Positions 9,204 to 17,701 of a stretch of 64,000 bases of DNA are shown here, piece by piece (the stretch's first letter is position 1; each line of letters opens with the position of its first letter). Position numbers and translations under genes: made by a program. The stretch spans positions 186,001 through 250,000 of the forward strand of contig NZ_JBEHWS010000003.1 of the NCBI RefSeq assembly GCF_040239565.1, written 5' to 3'. This stretch comes from Fulvimarina sp040239565 (GTDB lineage: Bacteria; Pseudomonadota; Alphaproteobacteria; Rhizobiales; Rhizobiaceae). The notes beneath the pieces are model-generated. The model saw only the letters and a list, made by a program, of their open reading frames with translations. It searched no databases and was not told the origin of the DNA.

Positions 9204-11150
9204 TTGTCCCTTACCATCTCGCAGAAACTGCTAGTTCTGATCGCCATATCCATACTTATGACGATTGCCGCGTTCACGCTGAATCTCGCTTCCGCTCACA
9301 GTCGGATGTGGGACGATCGCAGACAGCTTCTTCAATCGCAAATCGATGCAGCGAAATCGATGGTTGCAGAAATCGCGGCCGAAGCTGACCGCGGAGACAT
9401 AACCGAGGCCGAAGCTAAACAACGTGCCGTAAATGCCGTACGTTCTATTCGCTACGGCGACGGCGACTACATCTTCGTCATGGACTTCGATGGCATCTCG
9501 GTAGTTCATCCAAATCCGGAACTCGAAGGCGACGCGATGTGGGATTCGACGGATGCCAACGGATTTCACAACATACGTAGCTTTGTCAAACATGCAAAGG
9601 CCGGCGGCGGCTTCACAGACTATGTCTGGCCAAGGCTCGGCGCCTCGGAATCTTCGCCCAAGCTAGCTTATTCCGATGCCTTTGCACCATGGGAATGGTC
9701 GCTCTCAACCGGCGTTTATGTCGATGATATCCAAGATCAGTTCATGGCTGAGGTCTATTGGTCCGCGTTTCTCGCCCTGATCATCCTGGGAACTCTGATC
9801 GCTTGTGCCTGGCCTTTGGCTCGTAGCATCGTAAAGCCAATGAACGAAATGACGACGACAATGCGTCGTCTTGCCAAAGGAGAAAACGCGATCGCGGTGC
9901 CTGGTCTCGACCGGAAAGACGAGATTGGCCAGATGGCCTCCGCAGTTCAAACGCTCAAACAGGCCTCGATTGAGCGGGATCAGCTGTCGCGCGATGCCGA
10001 TGAAGCTCGCGTCACACAGGAGCAGGCCAAGGAGCGCCAGGCTGAAATTGAGCTTGCACGGGCCGAAGATCTCAAGAACTTCATCAGGCTGGTCGAGGGC
10101 GGCTTCGATCGCCTGTCGGACGGTGACCTGACCGTCCGCATGGAAACCTCCGTCTCGCCGGAATTCGAGCCGATCCGAGCCAAGTTCAATTCGAGCGTCG
10201 CTCAGCTTGAGGAGGCGATAGGCACCGTCGTGACCTCGATCACGGCGATCCGCACCGGTCTGTCCGAAATCACCACCGCGGCCAATGATCTGTCCGAGCG
10301 CACGGAGCAGCAGGCGGCGAGCCTCGAGGAAACCGTCGCGGCGCTCAGCGATGTCTCCGGCGGGGTCAACGAAACGGCCAACAGTGCCGGTCAGGCTCAG
10401 CAGACCGCCAATGGCGCGCGGACCAAGGCAGAGCATGGTGGTGCGATCGTCGCTCGGGCTGTCGATGCCATGAACCGCATCGAAGGGTCGTCCCAGCAGA
10501 TCAACCAGATCATCGGCGTCATCGACGAGATCGCCTTCCAGACGAACCTCCTCGCCCTCAATGCTGGCGTCGAGGCGGCGCGAGCCGGAGAGGCGGGCAA
10601 GGGCTTCGCTGTCGTCGCTCAGGAAGTTCGCGGTCTCGCCCAGCGCTCGGCGGAAGCCGCCAAGGAGATCAAGACACTCATCGCCGCATCGCGCGAACAG
10701 GTGGCGCAGGGTGTGGACCTCGTCACCCAGTCAGGAACCTCCCTCACCGAGATCGTCGGCGAGGTGACTGCGATGACAGATCTGGTCGCTCAGATCGCTT
10801 CTTCCGCCCGCGAGCAGGCCACGAGCCTCAAGGAAGTCTCGGGTGCTGCCGATCATATGGACAAGGTGACCCAGCAGAATGCGGCGATGGTCGAAGAGAC
10901 CTCCGCAGCTGCCCGGACGCTGTCCAGCGAGACGGACGGTCTGGTTCAGGCGGTCGAGCGCTTCCAGACGACGGGCCAGAGCAGGTCGTCGATGCGCAAC
11001 CTTCCGATCAGGCAGCTCACCGAGCGCGTCGAGAAGGAATTCCACAAGCCCTCGAAGTCCGCTGCTCCATCCAGCCGTGCGGTCCCGCAGATGAAGACGG
11101 TCGGACAGGGCGGGGCCGCGTTGAAGGACGACGACTGGGCCGAATTCTGA
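9204..11150 (+). CDS. Methyl-accepting chemotaxis protein (Cache sensor)
   Basis: 648-residue chemoreceptor. The TTG at 9204 is preferred because GAGGA lies at 9192-9196 and translation then begins directly at the first membrane helix (SLTISQKLLVLIAISILM). Further upstream the same frame runs through intergenic sequence. Order: helix 1 (about 8-27), a periplasmic single-Cache domain with the typical GDGDYIFVMDFDGISVVHP, helix 2 (about 182-205), HAMP, a coiled linker, and the signalling domain with the hairpin tip DEIAFQTNLLALNAGVEAAR. The C-terminus DDDWAEF resembles the W-x-x-F tethers for CheR/CheB on rhizobial receptors. No che genes are nearby. The first part of the gene is less GC-rich than the conserved part. 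Confidence 0.93.
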   Translation: MSLTISQKLLVLIAISILMTIAAFTLNLASAHSRMWDDRRQLLQSQIDAAKSMVAEIAAEADRGDITEAEAKQRAVNAVRSIRYGDGDYIFVMDFDGISVVHPNPELEGDAMWDSTDANGFHNIRSFVKHAKAGGGFTDYVWPRLGASESSPKLAYSDAFAPWEWSLSTGVYVDDIQDQFMAEVYWSAFLALIILGTLIACAWPLARSIVKPMNEMTTTMRRLAKGENAIAVPGLDRKDEIGQMASAVQTLKQASIERDQLSRDADEARVTQEQAKERQAEIELARAEDLKNFIRLVEGGFDRLSDGDLTVRMETSVSPEFEPIRAKFNSSVAQLEEAIGTVVTSITAIRTGLSEITTAANDLSERTEQQAASLEETVAALSDVSGGVNETANSAGQAQQTANGARTKAEHGGAIVARAVDAMNRIEGSSQQINQIIGVIDEIAFQTNLLALNAGVEAARAGEAGKGFAVVAQEVRGLAQRSAEAAKEIKTLIAASREQVAQGVDLVTQSGTSLTEIVGEVTAMTDLVAQIASSAREQATSLKEVSGAADHMDKVTQQNAAMVEETSAAARTLSSETDGLVQAVERFQTTGQSRSSMRNLPIRQLTERVEKEFHKPSKSAAPSSRAVPQMKTVGQGGAALKDDDWAEF

Positions 11151-11182
11151 TGACGGCCTGAATTCTGATTTCTATCCGAACC

Positions 11183-11213
11183 TGCGCCCGCCTTCTGACC
11201 GGAGGCGGGCGCA
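11183..11213 (+). terminator. GC-rich inverted repeat after the chemoreceptor gene
   Basis: TGCGCCCGCCT and AGGCGGGCGCA form a perfect 11-bp stem with a 9-base loop, 33 bases past the stop. There is no T-run, so if it terminates it is not a classic intrinsic terminator. It lies between convergent genes and could serve both. Confidence 0.5.
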
Positions 11214-11368
11214 ACGCGTCCTGATACTGCAGTAGACGGTTTGACCACCTGACGCTTTGCGGACAGTCACGTTTCTGATGTCTGAATTGCCCTATTGCTC
11301 AGACACGCAGCCGACGTGGAAGGAGTAAGCAAAAACTTGCTCAGAACATGCCTGGTGAACGCGCTTTC

Positions 11369-13111
11369 TCAAGCGTTCTCCGCCTTCGCCTGATCGAACT
11401 CCCCGACCAGCACCTCGCGCTCCCGAGGGAAATACGCGGCCTGCCCCGCAGGCTCCTTGCCGACCTTGTCTTCCAGCTTCGCGGCATAGGACAGAACCCG
11501 TTCGCGCATGCGGCATTGCATGTCCCAGCCCTTGGCGGGGTCCGGTGCGGGGGCGAGGAAGCGGACGAGCATGCCGGTGTGATCGTGGCCGACCACCTGC
11601 ACCTTCGCCTCCGACTTGTCGGTGATATACTCCTCGGCCTGGACGAATTCGTCGAACACTTCGCGCAGGGCGTCCACATCGGCCCGGTGATCGAGCCGCA
11701 ATTCCACCAGCTTCACGATCTTCGGGTCCTGCTTCGACCAGTTCTCGAAGGTGTTGGAGACAAGCTCCGACACCGGGATGATCAGCCGGCGATGGTCCCA
11801 GGAGCGGACCTGCACATGGGTGAATTTGATCTTCTCCACATAGCACCAGTTGTCCTGCCAGTAGATCGCATCGCCGATGCGGGCGGTCTTGGCGATCGCG
11901 ATCTGGAGGCTCGCCATGATGTCGGACAGGACCGTGCGCGCCGCGAAGGCGAGGATCAGGCCGATCGCGCCGGCCGAGGCCAGCAGCGAAAAGCCGAGCG
12001 TATCGGCCGCATTCGTCTGGATCAGGATCAGCGCCGCACCCACCACGATCGCAAGCACGATCGCAATCCGCCGCACCGCCGAGATATTGGTGTAGAGATC
12101 GCGCGTATCGGCATCCTGATTGGCGGTGATGTCGTCCATATTGTCCGCGATGAGCCGTTCCAGCACCGCATCGACGATCCGCACCGCAATCAGAGCCAGC
12201 GCGACGACCAGCAGCAATATCTGCAACGGGCCGACGAAGCGGCTCACCGGCCCGGAAAAGGTGAACAGGAACTCCTTCACCAGAAAGAAGATGCCGACAA
12301 AGGCGAACAGCGCCACCGGGATCTGCACCGAATCCAGGATCTCGCTCACCATCGGATGCGGCTTCCTCCGCCGCGCCCGGCCAACCGCGCGATAGGTCCA
12401 GGCCGCGATGATGAAGGCGGCGAGGCATACCAGCGGGATTGCCACCACCTCCCACCATTTCAGCGTCCAGAACGCGTTCTGCCTAAGCATTTCCGGCATC
12501 GCCATCTCCACCTCGGAAGGCCCGTAGACCTCGTAGAGCTGGTTGATGTTCACCACCGTCTCATCGGAAAACACCCAGACCGGATCGCCATTCGGCGTCT
12601 TCACCCTCTCGATGCGGATCGAGGCCGGGCGGTTCGGCAGGTCCAGTGTCGTGACCCGGATCGAGCGGCGCGGCTCGCCGGCCATCGGGTTCTCGGTCGT
12701 CGTATTGGCGTCCAGCGCATCGGGCCGGTCGGAGAACGTCCCCCAGTCCAGCACGTAGCCGCGCTGCAGGATGTCGAACAGCCGCTCGGTGAGGAGCTGC
12801 GCGACATCGGCGCGGATTTCGGGCGAGACCTCGTTGAAGTTGAGCGTGTGCATCGCCCGCTCCCAGTCCTCGGCCTCGCCGGCGAACCAGAACGTCTCCA
12901 TCATGCCGCGCGGCGTATCGCGATCGACGAAGCGCGGCATCTCCGGCATTCCGGCGTTCAGGCTCTCCACCTCGAACCACCGGGTCTCCGGGCTCGACGA
13001 GCCGGATGATTCCGACGAACCCGAAGACCCCGAGTCGGACGATTGCGCATGGGCACTCAGTGCCGCGAAGACGAGGCAAAGACACGCAGCGAGAACGGTG
13101 ATCGGCCGCAT
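11369..13111 (-). CDS. MscS-family mechanosensitive ion channel with signal peptide
   Basis: 580 residues. The start at 13111 is chosen because GGGAG precedes it and a clear signal peptide follows (MRPITVLAACLCLVFAALSAHA). Next come a Ser/Gly low-complexity linker (SSDSGSSGSSESSGSSS) and a ~150-residue periplasmic domain, then about five membrane helices from residue ~185. The MscS pore/beta domain has GFSLLASAGAIGLILAFAA (pore helix) and the beta motif VEKIKFTHVQVRSWDHRRLIIP. Such large MscS homologues release solutes under hypo-osmotic stress. It is divergent from the helicase with ~190 bp between them. Any longer N-terminal reading is helicase antisense. Confidence 0.9.
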   Translation of the reverse strand: MRPITVLAACLCLVFAALSAHAQSSDSGSSGSSESSGSSSPETRWFEVESLNAGMPEMPRFVDRDTPRGMMETFWFAGEAEDWERAMHTLNFNEVSPEIRADVAQLLTERLFDILQRGYVLDWGTFSDRPDALDANTTTENPMAGEPRRSIRVTTLDLPNRPASIRIERVKTPNGDPVWVFSDETVVNINQLYEVYGPSEVEMAMPEMLRQNAFWTLKWWEVVAIPLVCLAAFIIAAWTYRAVGRARRRKPHPMVSEILDSVQIPVALFAFVGIFFLVKEFLFTFSGPVSRFVGPLQILLLVVALALIAVRIVDAVLERLIADNMDDITANQDADTRDLYTNISAVRRIAIVLAIVVGAALILIQTNAADTLGFSLLASAGAIGLILAFAARTVLSDIMASLQIAIAKTARIGDAIYWQDNWCYVEKIKFTHVQVRSWDHRRLIIPVSELVSNTFENWSKQDPKIVKLVELRLDHRADVDALREVFDEFVQAEEYITDKSEAKVQVVGHDHTGMLVRFLAPAPDPAKGWDMQCRMRERVLSYAAKLEDKVGKEPAGQAAYFPREREVLVGEFDQAKAENA

Positions 13112-13300
13112 TACATCTCCCAAGAGGCAAGCTAGACTGCCGAGAACGCGCCCGGCCCGGCTCGCACCGGAACCAGGCGACGCGACGAAATCCCTATGGT
13201 GACACACATTGTCCCCTGGGCGCCCCTGTCCACTTCCGTTCGCCGACGAAGGAAAGCATCGAGCCCAGCCTTGAACGACCACTCCGCCCCGATCCTCGAC

Positions 13301-15793
13301 ATGGCAGCCGAAGTCCCGGCCACCCTCCCCGAGCCGTTCCTCAAATGGTTCGCGGCGAACGGCTGGGCCCCGCGTCCGCACCAGCTCGATCTTCTGTCGC
13401 GGGCTCAGGCCGGCCGCTCCGTCCTCCTTATCGCGCCCACCGGCGCCGGCAAGACGCTCGCGGGTTTCCTGCCCTCCCTCACCGATCTCGCGACGAAACC
13501 GCGCCCCAAGCCCGGCACCCGGCCGCGCGGCGTCCATACGCTCTACATCTCGCCGCTCAAGGCGCTCGCCACCGATATCCGCCGCAATCTCGAACGCCCC
13601 GTCGCCGAGATGGGCCTGCCCGTCACGCTCGAGACCCGCACCGGCGACACCTCCCAGGTGCGCCGCCAGCGCCAGAAGCTGAAGCCGCCCGACATCATGC
13701 TGACGACGCCCGAGCAGCTCTCGCTTCTCATCGCCCAAAAGGGCGCGCGGGACTTCTTCGCCGACCTCAAATACGTCGTCTTCGACGAGCTCCACGCCCT
13801 CGTCACCTCCAAGCGCGGCCATCTCCTCGCCCTCGGCCTCTCGCGTCTCCGCACCCTCGCGCCGAACCTTCAGACCGTCGGCCTCTCCGCCACCGTCTCG
13901 GAGCCCGCCGAGCTCTGCCGCTGGCTCGTCCCTCAGTCGCCCGAGGCCGACAACAGGGCCGATCTCATCCAGGTCACCGGCGGCGCGAAGCCCGAGATCA
14001 CCATCCTCAAGTCAGAGCAGCGCGTGCCCTGGCAGGGCCACACCTGCCTCTATGCCATGGGCGAGATCTACGAGACGATCAAAGCCCACCGCACCACGCT
14101 CCTCTTCGTCAACACGCGCTTTCAGGCCGAGCTTCTCTTTTCCGAGCTCTGGAAGATCAACGACGAGACCCTGCCCATCGCGCTCCACCACGGCTCGCTC
14201 GACGTGCAGCAGCGCCGGCGCGTGGAAGCCGCCATGGCAGCCAACCAGCTGCGCGCCGTCGTCGCCACCTCCACCCTCGATCTCGGCATCGACTGGGGCG
14301 ACGTCGATCTCGTCGTCCATGTGGGCGCGCCGAAGGGCGCCTCGCGGCTCGCCCAGCGCATCGGCCGCTCGAACCACCGCATGGACGAGCCATCCCGCGC
14401 CATCCTCGTCCCCTCCAACCGGTTCGAGGTGATGGAGTGTCAGGCCGCCCTCAACGCCAACTATCTCGGCGACCAGGACACCCCGCCCCTTCGCGACGGC
14501 GCGCTCGATGTCCTCGCCCAGCACGTCCTCGGCATGGCCGTCGCCGAGCCCTTCCACGCCGATGTTCTCTACGACGAGATCACCAGCGCCGCCCCCTATG
14601 CCGCCCTCACCTGGGAGACGTTCGAGCAGATCGTCGATTTCGTCGCCACCGGCGGCTATGCCCTGCGCGTCTACGAGCGTTACGCCAGGATCCGCCGCAC
14701 CGAGGACGGCACCTTCCGCATCACCCATCCGTCGATCGCCCAGGCCTACCGCATGAACGCCGGCACCATCATCGAGGCCCAGACCCTCGATGTCCGCGTC
14801 GTCCGCAAGAAGACGAAGACCTCCATCCAGCGCGGCGGCTTCATCCTCGGCAAGATCGAGGAGGCCTTTCTCGAAACCCTCGAACAGGGCGACACCTTCC
14901 TCTTCGGCGGCGAGGTCCTGCGCTTCGAGGGCATCTTCGAGACCAGCTGCCTCGTCACCCGCGCGCCGGGGGCCGAGCCGAAAGTGCCCTATTGGGGCGG
15001 TTCGAAATTCCCCCTCACCACCTATCTCGCGGCCGAAGTCCGCGCCATGCTCGCCGATCCGAAGCGCTGGTCGGAGCTCCCCGAACAGGTCGGCGACTGG
15101 CTCGGCCTCCAGGCGGAAAAATCCCTCATCCCCGGCCCGAACGATCTCCTGGTCGAGACCTTTCCGCGCGGCAATCAGTTCTATCTCGTCCTCTATCCCT
15201 TCGAGGGCCGCCTCGCCCACCAGACCCTCGGCATGCTCCTCACCCGCCGGCTGGAGCGCGCCCGCGCCAAGCCGCTGGGCTTCGTCGCCACCGACTACGC
15301 CATCTCCGTCTGGTGCAAGGCCGACCTCACCGCCATGATCGCGGACGGCCGCCTCTCCCTCGACGATCTCTTCGACGAGGACATGCTGGGCGACGATCTG
15401 GAAGCCTGGATGGGCGATTCATGGCTCCTGAAACGCACCTTCCTCCAGTGCGCCGTCATCTCCCAGCTCGTCCAGCGCAACCAGCCGGGCACGGAAAAGA
15501 CCGGCCGTCAGGTCACCGTCTCCACCGATCTCGTCTACGACGTCCTACGCGCCCACGAGCCGGACCATATCCTTCTGAAAGCCACCTGGGCCGACGCCGC
15601 CACCGGCCTTCTCGATGTCGCCCGCGTGTCGGACCTTCTCGCCCGCATCAAGCAGCACATCGTCCACAAGCCGCTGGAGCGCATCTCACCGCTCGCCGTC
15701 CCGGTCATGCTGGAAATCGGCCGCGAGCAAGTCGAGGGCGAAGCGCGGGACGACGTATTCGAGGACGCGATGGTGGCGGAGGCGCTGAGTTGA
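13301..15793 (+). CDS. lhr: Lhr-type DEXH helicase (ligase-associated)
   Basis: About 830-residue superfamily-2 helicase of the ligase-associated DNA damage-response group. Visible motifs: I APTGAGKTLAGFL (about residue 45), Ia SPLKALATDI, II DELHAL, III SATV, IV LLFVNTRFQAE, V ATSTLDLGIDWGDVD and VI QRIGRSNHR. The Lhr-core winged-helix and C-terminal regions follow, with ITHPSIAQAYRMNAGTI, GDTFLFGGEVLRF and EKSLIPGPNDLLVETFPRG. The start is uncertain: the frame is open from an ATG at 13196, with a TTG at 13271 and ATG at 13301. The latter gives the usual family length. Its common partner exonuclease is at 4.7-5.7 kb on the other strand. A perfect hairpin terminator follows. Confidence 0.9.
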   Translation: MAAEVPATLPEPFLKWFAANGWAPRPHQLDLLSRAQAGRSVLLIAPTGAGKTLAGFLPSLTDLATKPRPKPGTRPRGVHTLYISPLKALATDIRRNLERPVAEMGLPVTLETRTGDTSQVRRQRQKLKPPDIMLTTPEQLSLLIAQKGARDFFADLKYVVFDELHALVTSKRGHLLALGLSRLRTLAPNLQTVGLSATVSEPAELCRWLVPQSPEADNRADLIQVTGGAKPEITILKSEQRVPWQGHTCLYAMGEIYETIKAHRTTLLFVNTRFQAELLFSELWKINDETLPIALHHGSLDVQQRRRVEAAMAANQLRAVVATSTLDLGIDWGDVDLVVHVGAPKGASRLAQRIGRSNHRMDEPSRAILVPSNRFEVMECQAALNANYLGDQDTPPLRDGALDVLAQHVLGMAVAEPFHADVLYDEITSAAPYAALTWETFEQIVDFVATGGYALRVYERYARIRRTEDGTFRITHPSIAQAYRMNAGTIIEAQTLDVRVVRKKTKTSIQRGGFILGKIEEAFLETLEQGDTFLFGGEVLRFEGIFETSCLVTRAPGAEPKVPYWGGSKFPLTTYLAAEVRAMLADPKRWSELPEQVGDWLGLQAEKSLIPGPNDLLVETFPRGNQFYLVLYPFEGRLAHQTLGMLLTRRLERARAKPLGFVATDYAISVWCKADLTAMIADGRLSLDDLFDEDMLGDDLEAWMGDSWLLKRTFLQCAVISQLVQRNQPGTEKTGRQVTVSTDLVYDVLRAHEPDHILLKATWADAATGLLDVARVSDLLARIKQHIVHKPLERISPLAVPVMLEIGREQVEGEARDDVFEDAMVAEALS

Positions 15794-15797
15794 GGCG

Positions 15798-15826
15798 TTC
15801 GTACTTACCTAAAGTACGAATTTTTC
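15798..15826 (+). terminator. Rho-independent terminator after the helicase
   Basis: TTCGTACTT and AAGTACGAA form a perfect 9-bp stem with a 5-base loop, followed at once by TTTTTC. It begins 5 bases past the helicase stop and marks the border where GC-rich sequence changes to the AT-rich reverse-transcriptase islet. Confidence 0.8.
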
Positions 15827-15840
15827 AAAAAACCTCTTGT

Positions 15841-16112
15841 AAAGAAGCTGCTATATCACCATCTCTACCGCGCAGGAGCATTCCTGAACGTGTGAAGTAC
15901 CTCTAAATGTTATCTTCACTCGGATCGCCGGTTGCGCGGCGAGTCGCATGTTTAAACTGTCAACGGGACAGAGGGTTAAGGTTGCGATCTCCATCAGGTG
16001 TATTCCTGCTCTAGTTATGGCACTCTTATCTATCTGCTCGACGATACGCGAGAGCAATCTCATCGCGGCATCTGCACAGACAATATAGCATGCATCGTTT
16101 GATAAGGACTAA
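15841..16112 (+). ncRNA. Candidate structured RNA upstream of the reverse transcriptase
   Basis: 272 bases with no credible protein gene but a chain of short inverted repeats. CAGGA/TCCTG lies at 15873-15886 and GTGAAG/CTTCAC at 15892-15919. A stem at 15921-15946 has the core TCGCCG/CGGCGA. CAGG/CCTG lies at 15995-16008 and TGCTC/GAGCA at 16035-16056. The first and fourth hairpins are near copies (CAGGAGCATTCCTG and CAGGTGTATTCCTG) 122 bases apart. Two ACAGA motifs start at 15968 and 16076, exactly 108 bases apart. One forward frame is stop-free from 15888 to 16085, and one reverse frame from 16108 to 15854. Several defence reverse transcriptases (DRT2, DRT9 and others) use an RNA encoded just upstream, so this is the natural place for it. 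Boundaries and strand are guesses; RNA data are lacking. Confidence 0.4.
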
Positions 16113-17669
16113 GTGGTCTTTGACCATGCATATTGGCGGGGGTGGCGAAGACAAGCAATGCCTGTTGTAGTAGCCACTCCCACTCAAACGGAAACTGAAT
16201 GGCGTCCCAGAGAGAAAGACGTCAAAACTTACCTGCATTTTGATCGCCGGATAAATGCAAAGAAACTGGCAGAAATTGCCAATAATCCTATCTTAGTCGA
16301 GAAGAATTCTTTCTTTCCACTACTTTTATATAAAGAAAACTGGGTTCGGTTTCGCGCAAGTGGCCGCGGCAAAAGGAAATGTCGACCTATTCGATATGCA
16401 GCTCGAAAAGACGCTGCAATTTACGCTCGTTACCGTCAAATCCTTTCATCCAGGTATGAAGATTCAATTGCCGAATATGGCATTTCCGATTCAGTAATTG
16501 CTTATCGCAGGATACCAAAAGATAATATATCTGGCAACAAATCAAATATTGATTTTGCAAAAGATGCCTTCGACTACGTAAAGCGAACTGGTTCTTGCGT
16601 CGTTACAGTTGCGGACATCAGCAGTTATTTTGAAAATCTGGATCACGCGAAAATTCGTGAGATTTGGGAAAAGCTTCTCGATGGACCGTTACCGAAGGAT
16701 CATGAGGCGGTTTTCAAATCTATTACGAACTACTGCACGGCATCACTTCGCTCTGTGCAAGATCGCATTGAAATCTTTGGATTCCCAAACAAGGAAGGAA
16801 ACAGATCGGAGCGTCGTCGTAGACGGATTGACGTCATGCGAAATGATGCAGCGCTTCAATTATGTACACCGCATGATTTTAGGCGCTTGGTATGCGGCGC
16901 AGACCCTGAGCATCCGAGCCTGCTTCAGAAAAACAATCGTGACTTCGGCATACCTCAAGGCACGCCGATATCTGACCTAATAGCTAATTTTTATTTGCTA
17001 TATTTTGATATTGCGGTCTCTAATTGGGCGAGAGCACGGAACGGCATTTATTTCCGCTACAGTGATGACATTCTAATTGCAATACCAGCCAGCAAATTGC
17101 CCAACTCCCTCGCAGCAATGGAATATATACAAGAAGAAATTGCAAAACATGGCAACCATTTGAAAATCAAATCCGAAAAGGTAGCTGTTTGCGATTTTCG
17201 TGTCGAACCAGAGGGAATTTCATTTCAACGAGCTGCCGGCAAGTCTTGTGCGAATGGATTGGAGTATTTGGGCTTTCGTTTTGACGGCCGGTCAGTACAC
17301 ATTAAGGATGCCACTCTTGCCAACGCATGGAGAAAGCTGAAAAGACGCTCATACGGTCGCGCGAAGCGCTTCGTAAAGCAATTCCGATTAAAAGGTGATG
17401 CTTGGATTGTAGAGAATTACCCGATCGAAAAAGTGGAAACAGAACTCCTCCAAGAGGTTAGCTATTCTCAAGATATTGGATATGAGCGCTGGACTTTTTT
17501 AAAATACATTTCGCGATCTCGCGAAGTATTTTCTGAGTACCAAAGCACTTTTTCTACACAAACTAGTCGTTACAGAAAGTTGACGCGGCATATCGCCACG
17601 AAACATTTAAATAAGGCCGTTAGTAAGTATGGCAAAACGGCGATGCTCAAAAAAGGTAAGCAACCTTAA
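16113..17669 (+). CDS. Orphan reverse transcriptase, probable anti-phage DRT/UG type
   Basis: 518 residues from the GTG at 16113 (AAGGA four to eight bases upstream), or 503 from the ATG at 16158. The RT core is intact: motif A VTVADISSYFENLDH with Asp168, GIPQGTPISDLIANFYL around Gln282, the catalytic YSDD (Tyr316-Asp319) and a following GLEYLGFRFDG. Ahead of the core are YLHFDRRI, CRPIRYAARKDAAIYARY and a SVIAYRRI segment. This layout recalls 'unknown group' defence RTs, and DRT2/UG2 is my best match from memory. About 120 residues after the core are basic and unassigned. No retron motifs, maturase domain or variable-repeat partner are seen. The gene is plainly more AT-rich than all its neighbours and uses codons they avoid (ATA, TTA, AAT), pointing to horizontal transfer. 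If it is a DRT, it would make cDNA from a dedicated RNA to protect against phage. Confidence 0.72.
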   Translation: MVFDHAYWRGWRRQAMPVVVATPTQTETEWRPREKDVKTYLHFDRRINAKKLAEIANNPILVEKNSFFPLLLYKENWVRFRASGRGKRKCRPIRYAARKDAAIYARYRQILSSRYEDSIAEYGISDSVIAYRRIPKDNISGNKSNIDFAKDAFDYVKRTGSCVVTVADISSYFENLDHAKIREIWEKLLDGPLPKDHEAVFKSITNYCTASLRSVQDRIEIFGFPNKEGNRSERRRRRIDVMRNDAALQLCTPHDFRRLVCGADPEHPSLLQKNNRDFGIPQGTPISDLIANFYLLYFDIAVSNWARARNGIYFRYSDDILIAIPASKLPNSLAAMEYIQEEIAKHGNHLKIKSEKVAVCDFRVEPEGISFQRAAGKSCANGLEYLGFRFDGRSVHIKDATLANAWRKLKRRSYGRAKRFVKQFRLKGDAWIVENYPIEKVETELLQEVSYSQDIGYERWTFLKYISRSREVFSEYQSTFSTQTSRYRKLTRHIATKHLNKAVSKYGKTAMLKKGKQP

Positions 17670-17701
17670 TAAAACGAAGTGTGGTTGCGTCTTAGCGGGT
17701 T

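Noticed and set aside
8112..11150. A 1012-residue open frame ending in the chemoreceptor
   Set aside because: Its first ~360 codons run antiparallel in frame through the TadG-like gene and non-coding sequence with Arg/Pro-rich content; the true start is the TTG at 9204 with a ribosome-binding site.
11348..13009. A 553-residue forward frame opposite the MscS gene
   Set aside because: Antisense shadow of a GC-rich gene; His/Arg/Asp-rich without domains.
13112..13822. N-terminal extension of the MscS frame
   Set aside because: It is helicase antisense; a signal peptide and ribosome-binding site mark 13111 as the start.
13345..15906. An 853-residue frame over the helicase gene
   Set aside because: It is a +1 shadow, extremely Arg/Pro-rich, and without domains; the helicase frame carries all motifs.
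15851..16063. Reverse 70-residue frame as a normal gene
   Set aside because: No ribosome-binding site or domain; kept only as part of the stop-free observation in the candidate RNA.
16113..17669. Retron, group II intron or diversity-generating RT
   Set aside because: No msr/msd layout or retron-type motifs, no maturase/endonuclease domain or intron structure, and no template/variable repeat pair were seen.
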